From positions 27,082-91,081 of the forward strand of contig DASXVN010000080.1 in the NCBI GenBank assembly GCA_036504235.1: DNA of 64,000 nucleotides, written 5' to 3'. The position numbers and the translations under genes were made by a program. Of this stretch, positions 1 through 8,042 are shown piece after piece. This stretch comes from Zipacnadum sp036504235 (GTDB lineage: Bacteria > Armatimonadota > Zipacnadia > Zipacnadales > Zipacnadaceae). Each line of letters opens with the position of its first letter. Positions within the stretch are counted from its first letter, which is position 1. Under the pieces are notes generated by a model, which worked only from the letters and a program-made list of their open reading frames with translations, did no database searches and had not been told where the DNA came from.

Positions 1-843
1 GAAGGACGGATCACCCAGGGCTTTGCCGGTCGTGGACTGGAAGCTCAGCGTCTTGCCGAAGGCGTCCTGCGGCCGCTGGCACCACGTCTGGTAGACGACG
101 CCTTCCGTCCCGAACAGGGCGAAGCGCGGGGTCATGGCGCCGGGCAGGAACACATTGCCGTTGGCGGGCGGCAGCATGCCGCAGTCGTGCGCCACGCCAT
201 CTTCCGTGCGCAGCCGGCAGGTGAAGTAGCCCTCGCTCTCCAGCGGGTCCGCGCAGGTCGGCGCGCTGAAGGTGGCGCTCAACTCCACGAATTTCTTTCC
301 CCGGCTCAGGGCCATGGTCTGGTCAATGATGTGGATGCCCCAATCGTAGGGCGAGCCCTCGAACCCGGCGGTGTACTCGTTGCGCACGAAGCGCATCTCG
401 CCGAGGACCCCGGACTCGACCACGTGCCGGGCGTTGAGGAAGTCCACGTCCCAGCGCCGGTTGTGGTGCACGGCCAGAATCTTGCCGGCCGCCGCGGAGG
501 CCGCTACCATCTCGGCGCACTCCGCGTCGGAGGTCGCCATGGGCTTTTCCACCACGACGTGCTTGCCCGCAGCGGCCGCCGCCACGGCGATATCGCGATG
601 CGTGACCGGCGGCTTGGTGGCCGCGACGATCAACTCAATCTCGGGGTCGGCGACCAGCGCGGAGACGCTCTCCATCGCCCGCAGACCGTAGTCCGCGGCC
701 AGCTTCTCGGCGCTCGCGGCGACGACGTCGGCGCAAGCTACGACTTCATACAGATCGGCGTGCCGGCCGAACTGAAACATGTGAATGTTGCGACCTGCGC
801 CGCCGCAACCCGCCAGTCCTACTTTAATGCGCTCCGCTGCCAT
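1..843 (-). CDS. Gfo/Idh/MocA-family NAD(P)-dependent oxidoreductase (3' end outside window)
   Basis: The gene starts at 843 and runs off the left edge with no stop, so only the first 281 residues are visible. The N-terminal Rossmann fold has a dinucleotide loop GCGGAG at residues 12-17. The family hallmark EKP is at residues 99-101 (context HVVVEKPMA), and GIHIIDQ at about 170-175 matches the C-terminal-domain His/Asp signature. The family typically oxidises or reduces sugar hydroxyls or cyclitols with NAD(P). A Shine-Dalgarno sequence AAGGAGC precedes the ATG. It is last in a minus-strand run with a TIM-barrel isomerase-like gene and two epimerases, which suggests joint work on a sugar or cyclitol (inference). 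The substrate cannot be read from sequence. Confidence 0.9.
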   Translation of the reverse strand, partial: MAAERIKVGLAGCGGAGRNIHMFQFGRHADLYEVVACADVVAASAEKLAADYGLRAMESVSALVADPEIELIVAATKPPVTHRDIAVAAAAAGKHVVVEKPMATSDAECAEMVAASAAAGKILAVHHNRRWDVDFLNARHVVESGVLGEMRFVRNEYTAGFEGSPYDWGIHIIDQTMALSRGKKFVELSATFSAPTCADPLESEGYFTCRLRTEDGVAHDCGMLPPANGNVFLPGAMTPRFALFGTEGVVYQTWCQRPQDAFGKTLSFQSTTGKALGDPSF

Positions 844-889
844 AGGTCATTGCTCCTTGGATTGTTCAGGTTTTTGGCCAGCCTCGGCC

Positions 890-1777
890 TTAGGAGGGCA
901 TGGCTCGCTCGTCCGACGCCACCAGCGACTGGAGGTAAGCGATGCCGCCGCCTACTTTCTCCTCCACGGTCAGATCGCCTCCCCGCAGGTCCTCGATGCT
1001 CAGATACCCGCTCCAGTCCTCGTCCTGGAGCGCCGTGATGATCTCCGGGAAGCGGGCGATGCCGTCCCTGAGGCTGTCCCAACTGCCCACCCACTTGCCG
1101 TCCTGCCGGGTCCAGATGCCGTTCTTGCAGTGGATGTACGACAGGTACTCGCCCATGATCTGGACCGAATTGCGCCAGCCCTCGTTGCCCTCAAAGACCA
1201 TGTTGCCCGGGTCCATCAGCGCGCCTACCTCGGACGGCGCGAACTGATCGAAGATCCGCATCGCCGCGCTGGCCGAGTTGATGACGTAGCCGTGATGCAG
1301 CTCAAAGGCATAGCGCAGGCCAAAGCCCGCGGACATGTCCACCATCTGCCGCAGTTCGCGCGCGTTGCGCTCGAGCCAATAGCGCGAGTCGTGGCTGCCG
1401 TCGAAGTCGGCGTGCCAGGCGTCCAGTTGCGAATTGGGCCCGCCCCAGCGCACGTGCGGGGCAAAGAACAGGCGGATGGTGCTCGCGCCCAGCGCCTGCG
1501 CGACCTCGCAGTTGGCCTGGATGATCTCCGGATTCTGTACGTCCTGGAGTAGCAGCCCGGGGCTCAGCGAGATGACGTCCATGCCCGCCGCAGCAAAGTC
1601 GGCGTGCAGCGCCCGCGCCTCCGCCAGCAGGGCTTCCTTGGTGGTCCCGCCGGTGCGCAGCGCGGCTACCGGCAGGTCCACCTCCAGGCCCTGACAGCCC
1701 AGCGTCTTCCCGTAAGCCAGCGCCTCCGGCCGGGGGAGCCGGCCCAACGAGCTAAGTTGCGTACCGTACTTGAACAT
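890..1777 (-). CDS. Sugar phosphate isomerase/epimerase-like TIM barrel (xylose isomerase-like fold)
   Basis: This 295-residue protein looks like the AP-endonuclease-2/xylose-isomerase-like TIM-barrel family, often annotated as sugar phosphate isomerase/epimerase. Visible barrel elements include LGCQGLEVDLP near residue 30, FELHHGY near 165 and GALMDPGNMVFEG near 200. In the last two, Glu, His and Asp are plausible metal ligands by analogy with the family. HCKNG near 235 and YLSIEDLRGG near 265 fit the later metal and substrate strands. The start has a good GGGAGGAT ribosome site. It lies 46 bp upstream of the Gfo/Idh/MocA gene, and these two families are often paired in inositol or sugar catabolism. 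The exact reaction is unknown. Confidence 0.85.
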   Translation of the reverse strand: MFKYGTQLSSLGRLPRPEALAYGKTLGCQGLEVDLPVAALRTGGTTKEALLAEARALHADFAAAGMDVISLSPGLLLQDVQNPEIIQANCEVAQALGASTIRLFFAPHVRWGGPNSQLDAWHADFDGSHDSRYWLERNARELRQMVDMSAGFGLRYAFELHHGYVINSASAAMRIFDQFAPSEVGALMDPGNMVFEGNEGWRNSVQIMGEYLSYIHCKNGIWTRQDGKWVGSWDSLRDGIARFPEIITALQDEDWSGYLSIEDLRGGDLTVEEKVGGGIAYLQSLVASDERAMPS

Positions 1778-1850
1778 GTGATCCTCCCTAATATGCCTGC
1801 CAGGTGCCGCCCGGGCGACCCGCCGCGGCGTTCCGTGCCTGATTCGTCCT

Positions 1851-2849
1851 CTACCGCACCGCGTCCTCTATCATCCGTTCAATCGTCCACTTCGGCCGGT
1901 AACCAATCTCCGCCCGGGCGCGGGTGCAATCCAGATCGTAGACCCAGCGCGTCGGCGCCTGCCACGCCAAGACCGGCTGGCCCAGCGCCTCCCCGAGCAG
2001 CGCCGCGGCGTGCGGAAAGGCGATCGGCTGCGCCGCGGCGAGGTTGTAGATGCCCCCCACCGCGTCCGGATGCAGCAGCGCGCAGAGCAGCCCCGCCGCG
2101 AGGTCGCGATAGTCCACCGGCTGGTACAGCCACGGCCGCCCCTCCCGGTCGGTGACCGCACAGGGCTGGTCCGGGTCGCCGGCCCGCACCTCCGCCACGG
2201 CCTGCCGCCCGTCCGCGGCCCACAGGGCGCTGCGCGGATGGTCCTGCCCGATCTCCAGCACCACGGCGACAAATCCGGCGGTCCAGCGGCTCAGCACGTC
2301 CGGGCCGGACAGCACCCCGGACTCGCGGATGATGGTAACCGGCAGGCCCGCGCTGTGCATGAAGGCCTGGGCGATCCGCTCACTATCCAGGCGCGCCAGG
2401 CCGTAGGCGTCCAGCGGGCGTAGCGGATGGTTCTCGTCCACCGGCTGGTAGGCCGGCGCCAGCACGTGCGTATCGTTGGGGTACACGCTGGACGAACTGC
2501 CGCAGACGAAGCGCTGCACCCGGCCGGACTCCGCCGAGAGCCGCGCCAGGTTGAAGGTCGCCGCGAGGTTGTGCTGCAGGTTCTCGCCCTCGCTGACCCC
2601 GGCCGGAGCCTCCCCCCGCACATACATGTGGACGACGCCGTCCACGCCCTCCAGCAGTTCCTCCACCAGGGCCGGGTCGTCCAGGTCGCCCTGGAAAACC
2701 TCCGCGTCGGAGCCGCTCCAGTCGCAGACCGTGGCGTCGGCGCCCAGCACCACGCGCACCTGATAGCCCGCGCCCAGCAGCTCCCGAGCCGCTTCCGCCG
2801 CGGCGGGGAACTCGGCGCCCGTGACCAGGATTCGGTTCAGGTGGCTCAT
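1851..2849 (-). CDS. NAD-dependent epimerase/dehydratase-like protein with degenerate active site
   Basis: This 332-residue protein is clearly paralogous to the product of the gene just upstream: both share the VYPNDSH/VYPNDTH stretch, AYxPVDExHP, the C-terminal WQAPxRWVYDLD block and IGYRP. It is an extended short-chain dehydrogenase by fold. Key residues are lost. The usual GxxGxxG cofactor loop reads GAEFPAAA from residue 11, so two of three glycines are gone. The catalytic YxxxK is Y149-GLA-R153. Its start codon directly abuts the stop of the upstream paralogue, so the two are probably translated together. It may be a non-catalytic partner subunit or use a different chemistry (inference). 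Confidence 0.85.
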   Translation of the reverse strand: MSHLNRILVTGAEFPAAAEAARELLGAGYQVRVVLGADATVCDWSGSDAEVFQGDLDDPALVEELLEGVDGVVHMYVRGEAPAGVSEGENLQHNLAATFNLARLSAESGRVQRFVCGSSSSVYPNDTHVLAPAYQPVDENHPLRPLDAYGLARLDSERIAQAFMHSAGLPVTIIRESGVLSGPDVLSRWTAGFVAVVLEIGQDHPRSALWAADGRQAVAEVRAGDPDQPCAVTDREGRPWLYQPVDYRDLAAGLLCALLHPDAVGGIYNLAAAQPIAFPHAAALLGEALGQPVLAWQAPTRWVYDLDCTRARAEIGYRPKWTIERMIEDAVR

Positions 2850-3881
2850 CTAGCTCATCCCGTCGCTTTCGCCGGCCTGCACGGCGAGGGCGTCGGCGAT
2901 CATCTCGCGCAGGCCCCACTGCGGGCGGTAGCCGATCCAGGCTTTCGCCTTGCTGATGTCCAGGTCATACACCCAGCGCACCGGCGCCTGCCACTCGAGC
3001 ACCGGCAGCCCGGTGGCCTCGCTGAGCGCCTGCGCCGCGTCGGGGTAGACGATGGGCTCCGGCGAGGCTATATTGAAGGCCTCGCCGACCGCGGCGGGGT
3101 GTTCCAGGGCGCAGATCGCGCCGGCCGCCACGTCGCGCGCATCCACCGGCTGATAGGCCCACGGCCGCCCCCGCGGATCGGTCACCGCGCAGGGCTGGGC
3201 CGGGCTGGAGGCCAGCGCCGCCAGGTCCTCCCAGGGCGTGCCGCCCTCGGGCAGGTACATCTCGCTGCCGGCCGCCTTCATGCCGATTTCCAGCACAATG
3301 CCGACGAATTCCGCCGTCCAGCGCCCCAGCACGTCGGTGCCGGACATGATCCCGGAGGGCCGGATAATCGCCACGCGCAGGCCCGTGGACTGCTCGTAGG
3401 AGCGCACGATGTCCTCGCCCACCAGCTTGCTCAGCGAGTAGACATCGCCGGGCCGGCGCGGGTGCGACTCGTCCACCGGATGATAGGCGCAGGCCACGTT
3501 GTGTGAGTCGTTGGGATACACGCCGGAGGAACTGAAGGAGACAAAGCGCTCCAGCGCCTCGGCCCGCTGAGCGGCGGCCCGGGTCAGGTTGAAAGTCGTG
3601 CGCACATTATTGTCAAACCAATCCTCGTCCGTCATCCCCTCCAGCGGCGAGACTAGATTGGCGGTATGGATGACGCCGTCTACGTCGGCCACCGCCGCTT
3701 CGGCGACGCCCGGGTTGAGCAGGTTGCCCTCCACGATCTCCAGCTCCAGGCCCTGCAGACGCGAGGCGCACATGTCCTGGGGCAGGATGAGCCCCTTGAC
3801 CTCATAGCCTTTCGCCAGCAACTGCCGCACGATCCGGCAGCCGACCTGCCCGGCTGCCCCGGAAACCAAGACCTTGTTCAT
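2850..3881 (-). CDS. NAD-dependent epimerase/dehydratase (extended SDR)
   Basis: This 343-residue protein has an intact extended short-chain dehydrogenase core. The cofactor loop GAAGQVG (G8, G11, G14) is followed by a catalytic serine run SSS at 117-119 and YxxxK at Y148-K152 (YSLSK). IIRPSGIMSG near 175 fits the family's substrate-side segment. The family interconverts or dehydrates sugars, usually nucleotide sugars, with bound NAD(P). It heads a minus-strand run with a paralogue, a TIM-barrel isomerase-like gene and an oxidoreductase, suggesting a small carbohydrate-modification operon. The ribosome site GGGAGGG precedes the ATG. The specific sugar is not identifiable. Confidence 0.9.
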   Translation of the reverse strand: MNKVLVSGAAGQVGCRIVRQLLAKGYEVKGLILPQDMCASRLQGLELEIVEGNLLNPGVAEAAVADVDGVIHTANLVSPLEGMTDEDWFDNNVRTTFNLTRAAAQRAEALERFVSFSSSGVYPNDSHNVACAYHPVDESHPRRPGDVYSLSKLVGEDIVRSYEQSTGLRVAIIRPSGIMSGTDVLGRWTAEFVGIVLEIGMKAAGSEMYLPEGGTPWEDLAALASSPAQPCAVTDPRGRPWAYQPVDARDVAAGAICALEHPAAVGEAFNIASPEPIVYPDAAQALSEATGLPVLEWQAPVRWVYDLDISKAKAWIGYRPQWGLREMIADALAVQAGESDGMS

Positions 3882-3976
3882 ACGGTGAACCCTCCCTGTT
3901 TGTCTAGGTCCGCCCGGCGGACCTGCTGCGACTTAAACGAATAAGGTAGCGCCCCAATGATATGCCTGTCACATAT

Positions 3977-4006
3977 TTGACAGGCCCTTTTCTCGCCGGG
4001 TATACT
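3977..4006 (+). promoter_or_regulatory. Sigma-70-type promoter of the tRNA-Ser gene
   Basis: TTGACA at 3977-3982 and TATACT at 4001-4006 are separated by 18 bp. Predicted transcription starts near 4013, just before the mature tRNA 5' end at 4017. Spacing and placement make this a convincing promoter. Confidence 0.75.
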
Positions 4007-4016
4007 CCTCCGAGAC

Positions 4017-4104
4017 GGAGGGGTGGCCGAGTGGTTTAAGGCGGCGGTCTTGAAAACCGTTGTGCCGCAAGGTACCGTGGGTTCGAATCCCTCCCCCTCC
4101 GCCA
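4017..4104 (+). tRNA. tRNA-Ser (anticodon UGA)
   Basis: The 88-nt gene folds as a type II tRNA. The acceptor arm GGAGGGG (4017-4023) pairs with CCCCTCC (4094-4100), followed by discriminator G and an encoded CCA. The D-arm region is GCCGAGTGGTTTAAGGC, the anticodon loop CTTGAAA places UGA at 4051-4053, there is a long variable arm, and the T-loop reads GGTTCGAATCC. The long variable arm and UGA anticodon identify serine. Confidence 0.97.
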
Positions 4105-4124
4105 ACCCACGTACCCCCCTTTTC

Positions 4125-5462
4125 TCAGTCTTCGTCCCGTAGCGCGCCTTCCAGCTTGCGCCGCAACTTGGCCGCCCGGGCGGCCCACTCGTCTTTCTCC
4201 CTCTGCCGCGCGGTCTCCTCCAGGCGCTTCACGATGCCCTGCAGCAGCGTCAGCAGGCGCCGGCGGGTCGCCGGTTGCGCCGCCCACGCGGGCAGCCCCA
4301 GCAGTTCCGCCCAGGCCCGCTCCGCCAACTCCAGAGACTCGCCCACCTCGTCGTTGTCGGCCTGGATCCACGCCGTTGCGGCATGCGCCCAGGCGCAGCC
4401 CAACTCGGCGCCGGTGCGGCTGACGCGGAAGACCTGCTTGGCGCCGTCCGGCTTGCCCTGCTCCAGCAGCCGCATCGCCACCACGCCGCCGGCCAGCGCG
4501 GAGAGGCTGCCGTGGCCCAGCGCCTCCACGAAATGCGGGAAAGCCTCCTCCTCGCGCCCCATCAGCAGCAGGACCTCGCCCCACTGCTCCTGCGCCGCGG
4601 CGTCCCGGCCCTGCGACTTCTCGGCGGCCTGCTCGGCGGCCGCCAGGGCCCCCGGCAGATCGCCCTCCTGCAGGTGCAGCTCCGACTTGAGCACCAGATA
4701 GCGGGCGTCCTCGCCGCGCGCGGCCTGCTGGTCCAGCGCCCAGCGCGCCGCCTGCGGAGCGCCCCGGTTCATCGCCGAGGCGGCCACCAACTGCAGGCCT
4801 CGCCGCTGCACATCGGCCGGCAACACCGCGACCAGTTGGTCGGCCAGCGCGGGCTGGCCGGCGGTGGCCAGTTGTTCCGTGAATTCCAGAATGCTGGCGA
4901 TCAGCCCCGGCGTCGTCCGCAGCAGCCCTGCGATCGCCGCGGTGTCCATCTCCCCGGCCAGAGCCCCGCCCGCCAACAGCGTCACCAGGCGCAGTTGCAC
5001 GGTGCCCACGCTCGCGGCGGCCGCTTCCTGCGCGGTCTTCAGCGCCTGCGGGTACTGCCCCAGGCGCACATGCGACCAGGCCAGGGCAAACCAGAGCTGC
5101 CGCTCGCCGCGCACGCGCAGCCAGTGCTCGGACAGGAGCCGGGTCAGCGCCGTCACCGCCGCGGCGTACTCCCCGCCCATGGTCATGGCCACCCCGGCGT
5201 CCAGCGCCACCGCCGAGTCCTCCGGCAGGGCCTTGGCGGCGCGTTTGAGCAGCCGCAGGCCCTCCTCCGGCTCGCCTCGCTCCGTCTGGCGCACGCCGAG
5301 CAGGTAGTCCAGATAGCCGCGGGCCCGGTGATTGTGGGGATCAAACCACAGCGCCTGAGCCAGGAAAGCCCGCGCCAGCGCCCGCCCCGGGCGGCCCGCC
5401 GGCAACATGAGCTGCCCCATCCAGTAGAACGCCGCCCCCAGCCACAGCCCCAGTAGACGCAA
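4125..5462 (-). CDS. TPR-repeat protein with N-terminal hydrophobic segment
   Basis: This 445-residue protein consists mostly of degenerate tetratricopeptide-like helical pairs. Examples are ARAFLAQALWFDPHNHRARG near residue 30, EEGLRLLKRAAKALPEDSAV near 65, YPQALKTAQEAAAA near 145, GDLPGALAAAEQAAEKS near 270 and EEAFPHFVEALGHGS near 305. The first 20 residues (LLGLWLGAAFYWMGQLML) look like a membrane segment. The C-terminus is charged and probably coiled-coil. The start is TTG, 2 bp after the fumarase beta stop, with GAAGGGCGG upstream; an internal ATG 14 codons later is possible. It probably acts as a scaffold, but no partner can be named. Confidence 0.75.
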   Translation of the reverse strand: MRLLGLWLGAAFYWMGQLMLPAGRPGRALARAFLAQALWFDPHNHRARGYLDYLLGVRQTERGEPEEGLRLLKRAAKALPEDSAVALDAGVAMTMGGEYAAAVTALTRLLSEHWLRVRGERQLWFALAWSHVRLGQYPQALKTAQEAAAASVGTVQLRLVTLLAGGALAGEMDTAAIAGLLRTTPGLIASILEFTEQLATAGQPALADQLVAVLPADVQRRGLQLVAASAMNRGAPQAARWALDQQAARGEDARYLVLKSELHLQEGDLPGALAAAEQAAEKSQGRDAAAQEQWGEVLLLMGREEEAFPHFVEALGHGSLSALAGGVVAMRLLEQGKPDGAKQVFRVSRTGAELGCAWAHAATAWIQADNDEVGESLELAERAWAELLGLPAWAAQPATRRRLLTLLQGIVKRLEETARQREKDEWAARAAKLRRKLEGALRDED

Positions 5463-5464
5463 GT

Positions 5465-6049
5465 TCAGTCCGCCCTTCCGACCGGCCCGAGGGGTTGGTC
5501 CCCCGGGAAAATGCTCAGCCCGCCGGCGTCATAGGCGACCCAGGCGGGGAAATCCTCGACCACGATCCGGCGCACCGCTTCCGGCCCCAGCTCCGGGTAG
5601 GCCACGACCTCCGCGGCCACGATCCGGCTGCCCAGCAAGGCCCCCGCGCCGCCCACGGTCACCAGGTACACCGACCCGGTCTCCCGGCAGGCCTCGCGGA
5701 CGCTCAGCGCCCGCTCGCCCTTGCCCAGGGTGGCGCGCACCCCAGCGCGGTACAGCGCCGGCGCGTACTTGTCCATGCGCGAGCTGGTCGTGGGCCCGGC
5801 GGAGCCGATCAGCCGCGGGGGGCGACCGGGGGTGGGGCCGCAGTAGTAGATGGTCGCGCCCTCCGGGTCAAAGGGCAGTCCCTCGCCGGCGGCCAGCGCC
5901 TCGGTCATCCGCGCGTGCGCCGCGTCCCGCGCCGTGTACATGACGCCATACAGACGCACGGTCTGCCCGGCGCGCAGCGACAACGCACGGGCGCGGCTCA
6001 GGGGCAAGTCCAAGCGCAAAGCGGGGGAAGAAGCTGTCGTGAGGTCCAT
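5465..6049 (-). CDS. Class I fumarate hydratase / L(+)-tartrate dehydratase-type beta subunit
   Basis: This 194-residue subunit follows the alpha-subunit gene by 2 bp, as expected for two-subunit Fe-S class I hydro-lyases. Typical beta motifs are visible: IYYCGPTPG near residue 75, IGSAGPTTSSRMDKY near 90, MLGKGE-like TLGKGE near 115 and GSVYLVTVGGAGALL near 135, where the family has a GGxAAL-type segment. WVAYDAGGLSIFPG lies near the C-terminus. The alpha-beta pair hydrates fumarate to malate, or dehydrates L-tartrate in close relatives; fumarate is likelier in a general metabolic setting (inference). The ATG at 6049 was chosen because it follows the alpha stop directly. Confidence 0.88.
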   Translation of the reverse strand: MDLTTASSPALRLDLPLSRARALSLRAGQTVRLYGVMYTARDAAHARMTEALAAGEGLPFDPEGATIYYCGPTPGRPPRLIGSAGPTTSSRMDKYAPALYRAGVRATLGKGERALSVREACRETGSVYLVTVGGAGALLGSRIVAAEVVAYPELGPEAVRRIVVEDFPAWVAYDAGGLSIFPGDQPLGPVGRAD

Positions 6050-6051
6050 GT

Positions 6052-6900
6052 CTAGATCACCACCGTCGCGTGCCGCGCCGAGTGGCACTGCACATTGAGC
6101 GCCACCGGCATCGTCGCCAGATGGCAGGGCGCGCTCAGCACGTGGACGGCGAGCGCGGTAGTTACGCCGCCCAGGCCCATCGGCCCCACGCCGGTCGCGT
6201 TGACGCGCTCCAGAATTTCCGCTTCCAGGGAGGCCAACTCCGGGTCCGGGGAAGGCTCCCCCAGCCGGCGGAACAGCGCCCGCTTGGCCAGCCGCGCCAC
6301 GCCCTCGAAGTTGCTGCCCACGCCCACGCCCAGCACCAGCGGCGGGCAGGGCCGCCCCCCGGCCTCCGCGACGCGCGCCACAATCGCCTTGACGAGACCG
6401 GCGCGCCCCTCGCTGGGCGAGAGCATCCACAGGGCGCTCATGTTCTCGCTACCGCCGCCCTTGGCCGCCAGGCGCAGCGTCAGCCGGTCCCCGGGCACCC
6501 GCTCCAGATGCACAAAAGCCGGCGTATTGTCGCCGGTGTTAGTGTTGCGCTGCAGGGGATTGGCCAGCAGTGAGCGCCGCAGATAGCCGCCGACGTAGGC
6601 CTCGGCGACCCCGGCGTTGATCGCCGCCGCCAGGTCCCCGTGCAGGCAGAGGTCCTCCCCCTGCTCGACGAAGACCACCACCATGCCGGTATCCTGGCAC
6701 AGCGGCAGGTCCTCGCGCGCCGCGATTTCCGCGTTGGCGAGCAGCACCTCCAGCGTCTCGCGGGCGCAGGCCAACTGCTCCCGGTCCCGCCCCTGCTCCA
6801 GCGCCCCGCGCAGGTCCTCGGGCAGTGATACGTTAATCCGGTGGCACATTTCTGCAACCACCGGAGTCAGGCTCTCCGCTGCTAGTTCACGCCTGGTCAT
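6052..6900 (-). CDS. Class I fumarate hydratase / L(+)-tartrate dehydratase-type alpha subunit
   Basis: This 282-residue Fe-S subunit carries the 4Fe-4S cysteine environments of class I hydro-lyases: LCQDTG (C68), GRPCPPLVLGVGVGSN (C185) and VQCHSARH near the C-terminus (C272). NTGDNTPAFVHLE near 122 and KGGGSENMSALWML near 148 are typical of the alpha chain. It works with the adjacent beta subunit in cytoplasmic fumarate/malate interconversion. The enzyme type is oxygen-sensitive in known cases. The length is standard for the split two-subunit form. Fumarase and tartrate dehydratase cannot be separated by sequence alone here. Confidence 0.92.
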   Translation of the reverse strand: MTRRELAAESLTPVVAEMCHRINVSLPEDLRGALEQGRDREQLACARETLEVLLANAEIAAREDLPLCQDTGMVVVFVEQGEDLCLHGDLAAAINAGVAEAYVGGYLRRSLLANPLQRNTNTGDNTPAFVHLERVPGDRLTLRLAAKGGGSENMSALWMLSPSEGRAGLVKAIVARVAEAGGRPCPPLVLGVGVGSNFEGVARLAKRALFRRLGEPSPDPELASLEAEILERVNATGVGPMGLGGVTTALAVHVLSAPCHLATMPVALNVQCHSARHATVVI

Positions 6901-6968
6901 GAGATATCAGGGCCGATCCGCTCCGGACCGGCTGCCACAGCCTTCCTCAGTGCGCCGCCGGGGCGGCT

Positions 6969-7211
6969 TTACTCAAACTGACAGTCGAAAACGACTTCTT
7001 TCACCCCGGGGATGGTCAGGCAGGCCTCCCCAATCTTGTGCATCCGCGACTTGGTCTCCCCGGCGGGGGCCAGTCCGCGAATGGGCTTGATCCGGCCGCT
7101 GAAGTACGCCACCTTGTTGATCACCGCGACCGTGCAACTGCTGAAATCCAGGTCATGCTTGGAGCACTCATGCTCCACGCGCCGCCGGGCTACTTTGTCC
7201 TCTAAAGGCAT
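6969..7211 (-). CDS. Small BON-like domain protein
   Basis: This 80-residue protein has a BON-like pattern: a helix, then VAVINKVAYFSGRI, a charged helix around KSRMHKIGEACL and the closing strand IPGVKEVVFD. BON domains are small alpha/beta folds often tied to membranes or small ligands. There is no signal peptide. Three cysteines (in HECSKHD, SSCTVA and GEACLT) and a fourth near the end (FDCQF) are unusual for such a small protein. The ATG at 7211 has an AGGGGTGAG ribosome site; the longer version from TTG at 7259 lacks one. It sits between the phosphoesterase and fumarase genes on the same strand. Function unknown. Confidence 0.7.
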   Translation of the reverse strand: MPLEDKVARRRVEHECSKHDLDFSSCTVAVINKVAYFSGRIKPIRGLAPAGETKSRMHKIGEACLTIPGVKEVVFDCQFE

Positions 7212-7283
7212 CGCGCTCACCCCTGTCTGCACCAGTGTGGTGTTCTTGTCTATACCCAATAACTCGCCGCTGCACCGGTCTTC

Positions 7284-8018
7284 TTACATGCCCAGGCTCA
7301 AGCGGAGCGCCATATTCTCCGGCAGTCCCGCCGCATACATGCGCCGCTGCGAGTCGGCGATGTTGTAGTCCAGCCGCACGATCTCAATGCTCCCCGCCTC
7401 CGTATCCCAGACGGCGAAGCTGGCTTGATGGTTGCCGTCACGCGGCTGCCCGACGGCTCCCGGGTTGATAAGGTAGCGGCAATCGTCCCGCAGCATCAGC
7501 AGTCCGCCGTGGGGAGCCGTCTCCTCCGTCGGCAGCATCTGGTCCGCCTCCTGGCAGAACCATTCCGCGTAGTGGGTGTGCCCAAAAAAAGCCAGGGGGC
7601 CCGCCAGCGCGCGAAAGCTGAGCAGCGAGTCTTCCGGGGAGGTGGTGTAGAAGTCCGGATCCGGCAGGGAACCGTGGCACAGCGAGGCTTCTGCCTGCTC
7701 GGCGCGGGTATCCAGGGCGCTCAGGAAGGCGAAGTTGTCCTCCGTGAGCACTTCCCGGGTCCACAGGATGCAGGCGCGCGCCGCCGGGGTGAACCAGATC
7801 TCCTTGCCGGGCTGGATCGCGGCAGTATCGTGATTGCCGCGGATGGCGGTCAGTGGGAGTGAGCGCACCAGTTCACAGCACTCATTGGGGCTGGCTCCGT
7901 AGCCGACGAGGTCGCCCAGACACAGGAAGTGCTCCACGCCCCGTTCCCGGGCCACGGTGAGGGACTCCTCCAGGGCGGACAGATTGCTGTGAATATCGGA
8001 GATAACTCCGTAGCGCAC
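7284..8018 (-). CDS. Metallophosphoesterase (calcineurin-like, YfcE-type)
   Basis: This 244-residue protein has the full calcineurin-like metallophosphoesterase signature: SDIHSN (residues 7-12), GDLVGYG near 36, GNHDTA near 61, a histidine in CHGSLPD near 115, and GHTHYAEW near 150. These residues bind two divalent metals that hydrolyse phosphomonoesters or diesters. INPGAVGQPRDG near 190 is typical of the short prokaryotic subfamily. The start is GTG with AAGGACC upstream. It lies 24 bp downstream of the M48 protease gene. The natural substrate is unknown. Confidence 0.92.
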   Translation of the reverse strand: MRYGVISDIHSNLSALEESLTVARERGVEHFLCLGDLVGYGASPNECCELVRSLPLTAIRGNHDTAAIQPGKEIWFTPAARACILWTREVLTEDNFAFLSALDTRAEQAEASLCHGSLPDPDFYTTSPEDSLLSFRALAGPLAFFGHTHYAEWFCQEADQMLPTEETAPHGGLLMLRDDCRYLINPGAVGQPRDGNHQASFAVWDTEAGSIEIVRLDYNIADSQRRMYAAGLPENMALRLSLGM

Positions 8019-8042
8019 GGTAACGGTCCTTGGGCGTAAATA

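Noticed and set aside
6969..7259. Start of the BON-like gene at TTG 7259
   Set aside because: It has no ribosome site and would add 16 residues with no family similarity. ATG 7211 follows AGGGGTGAG.
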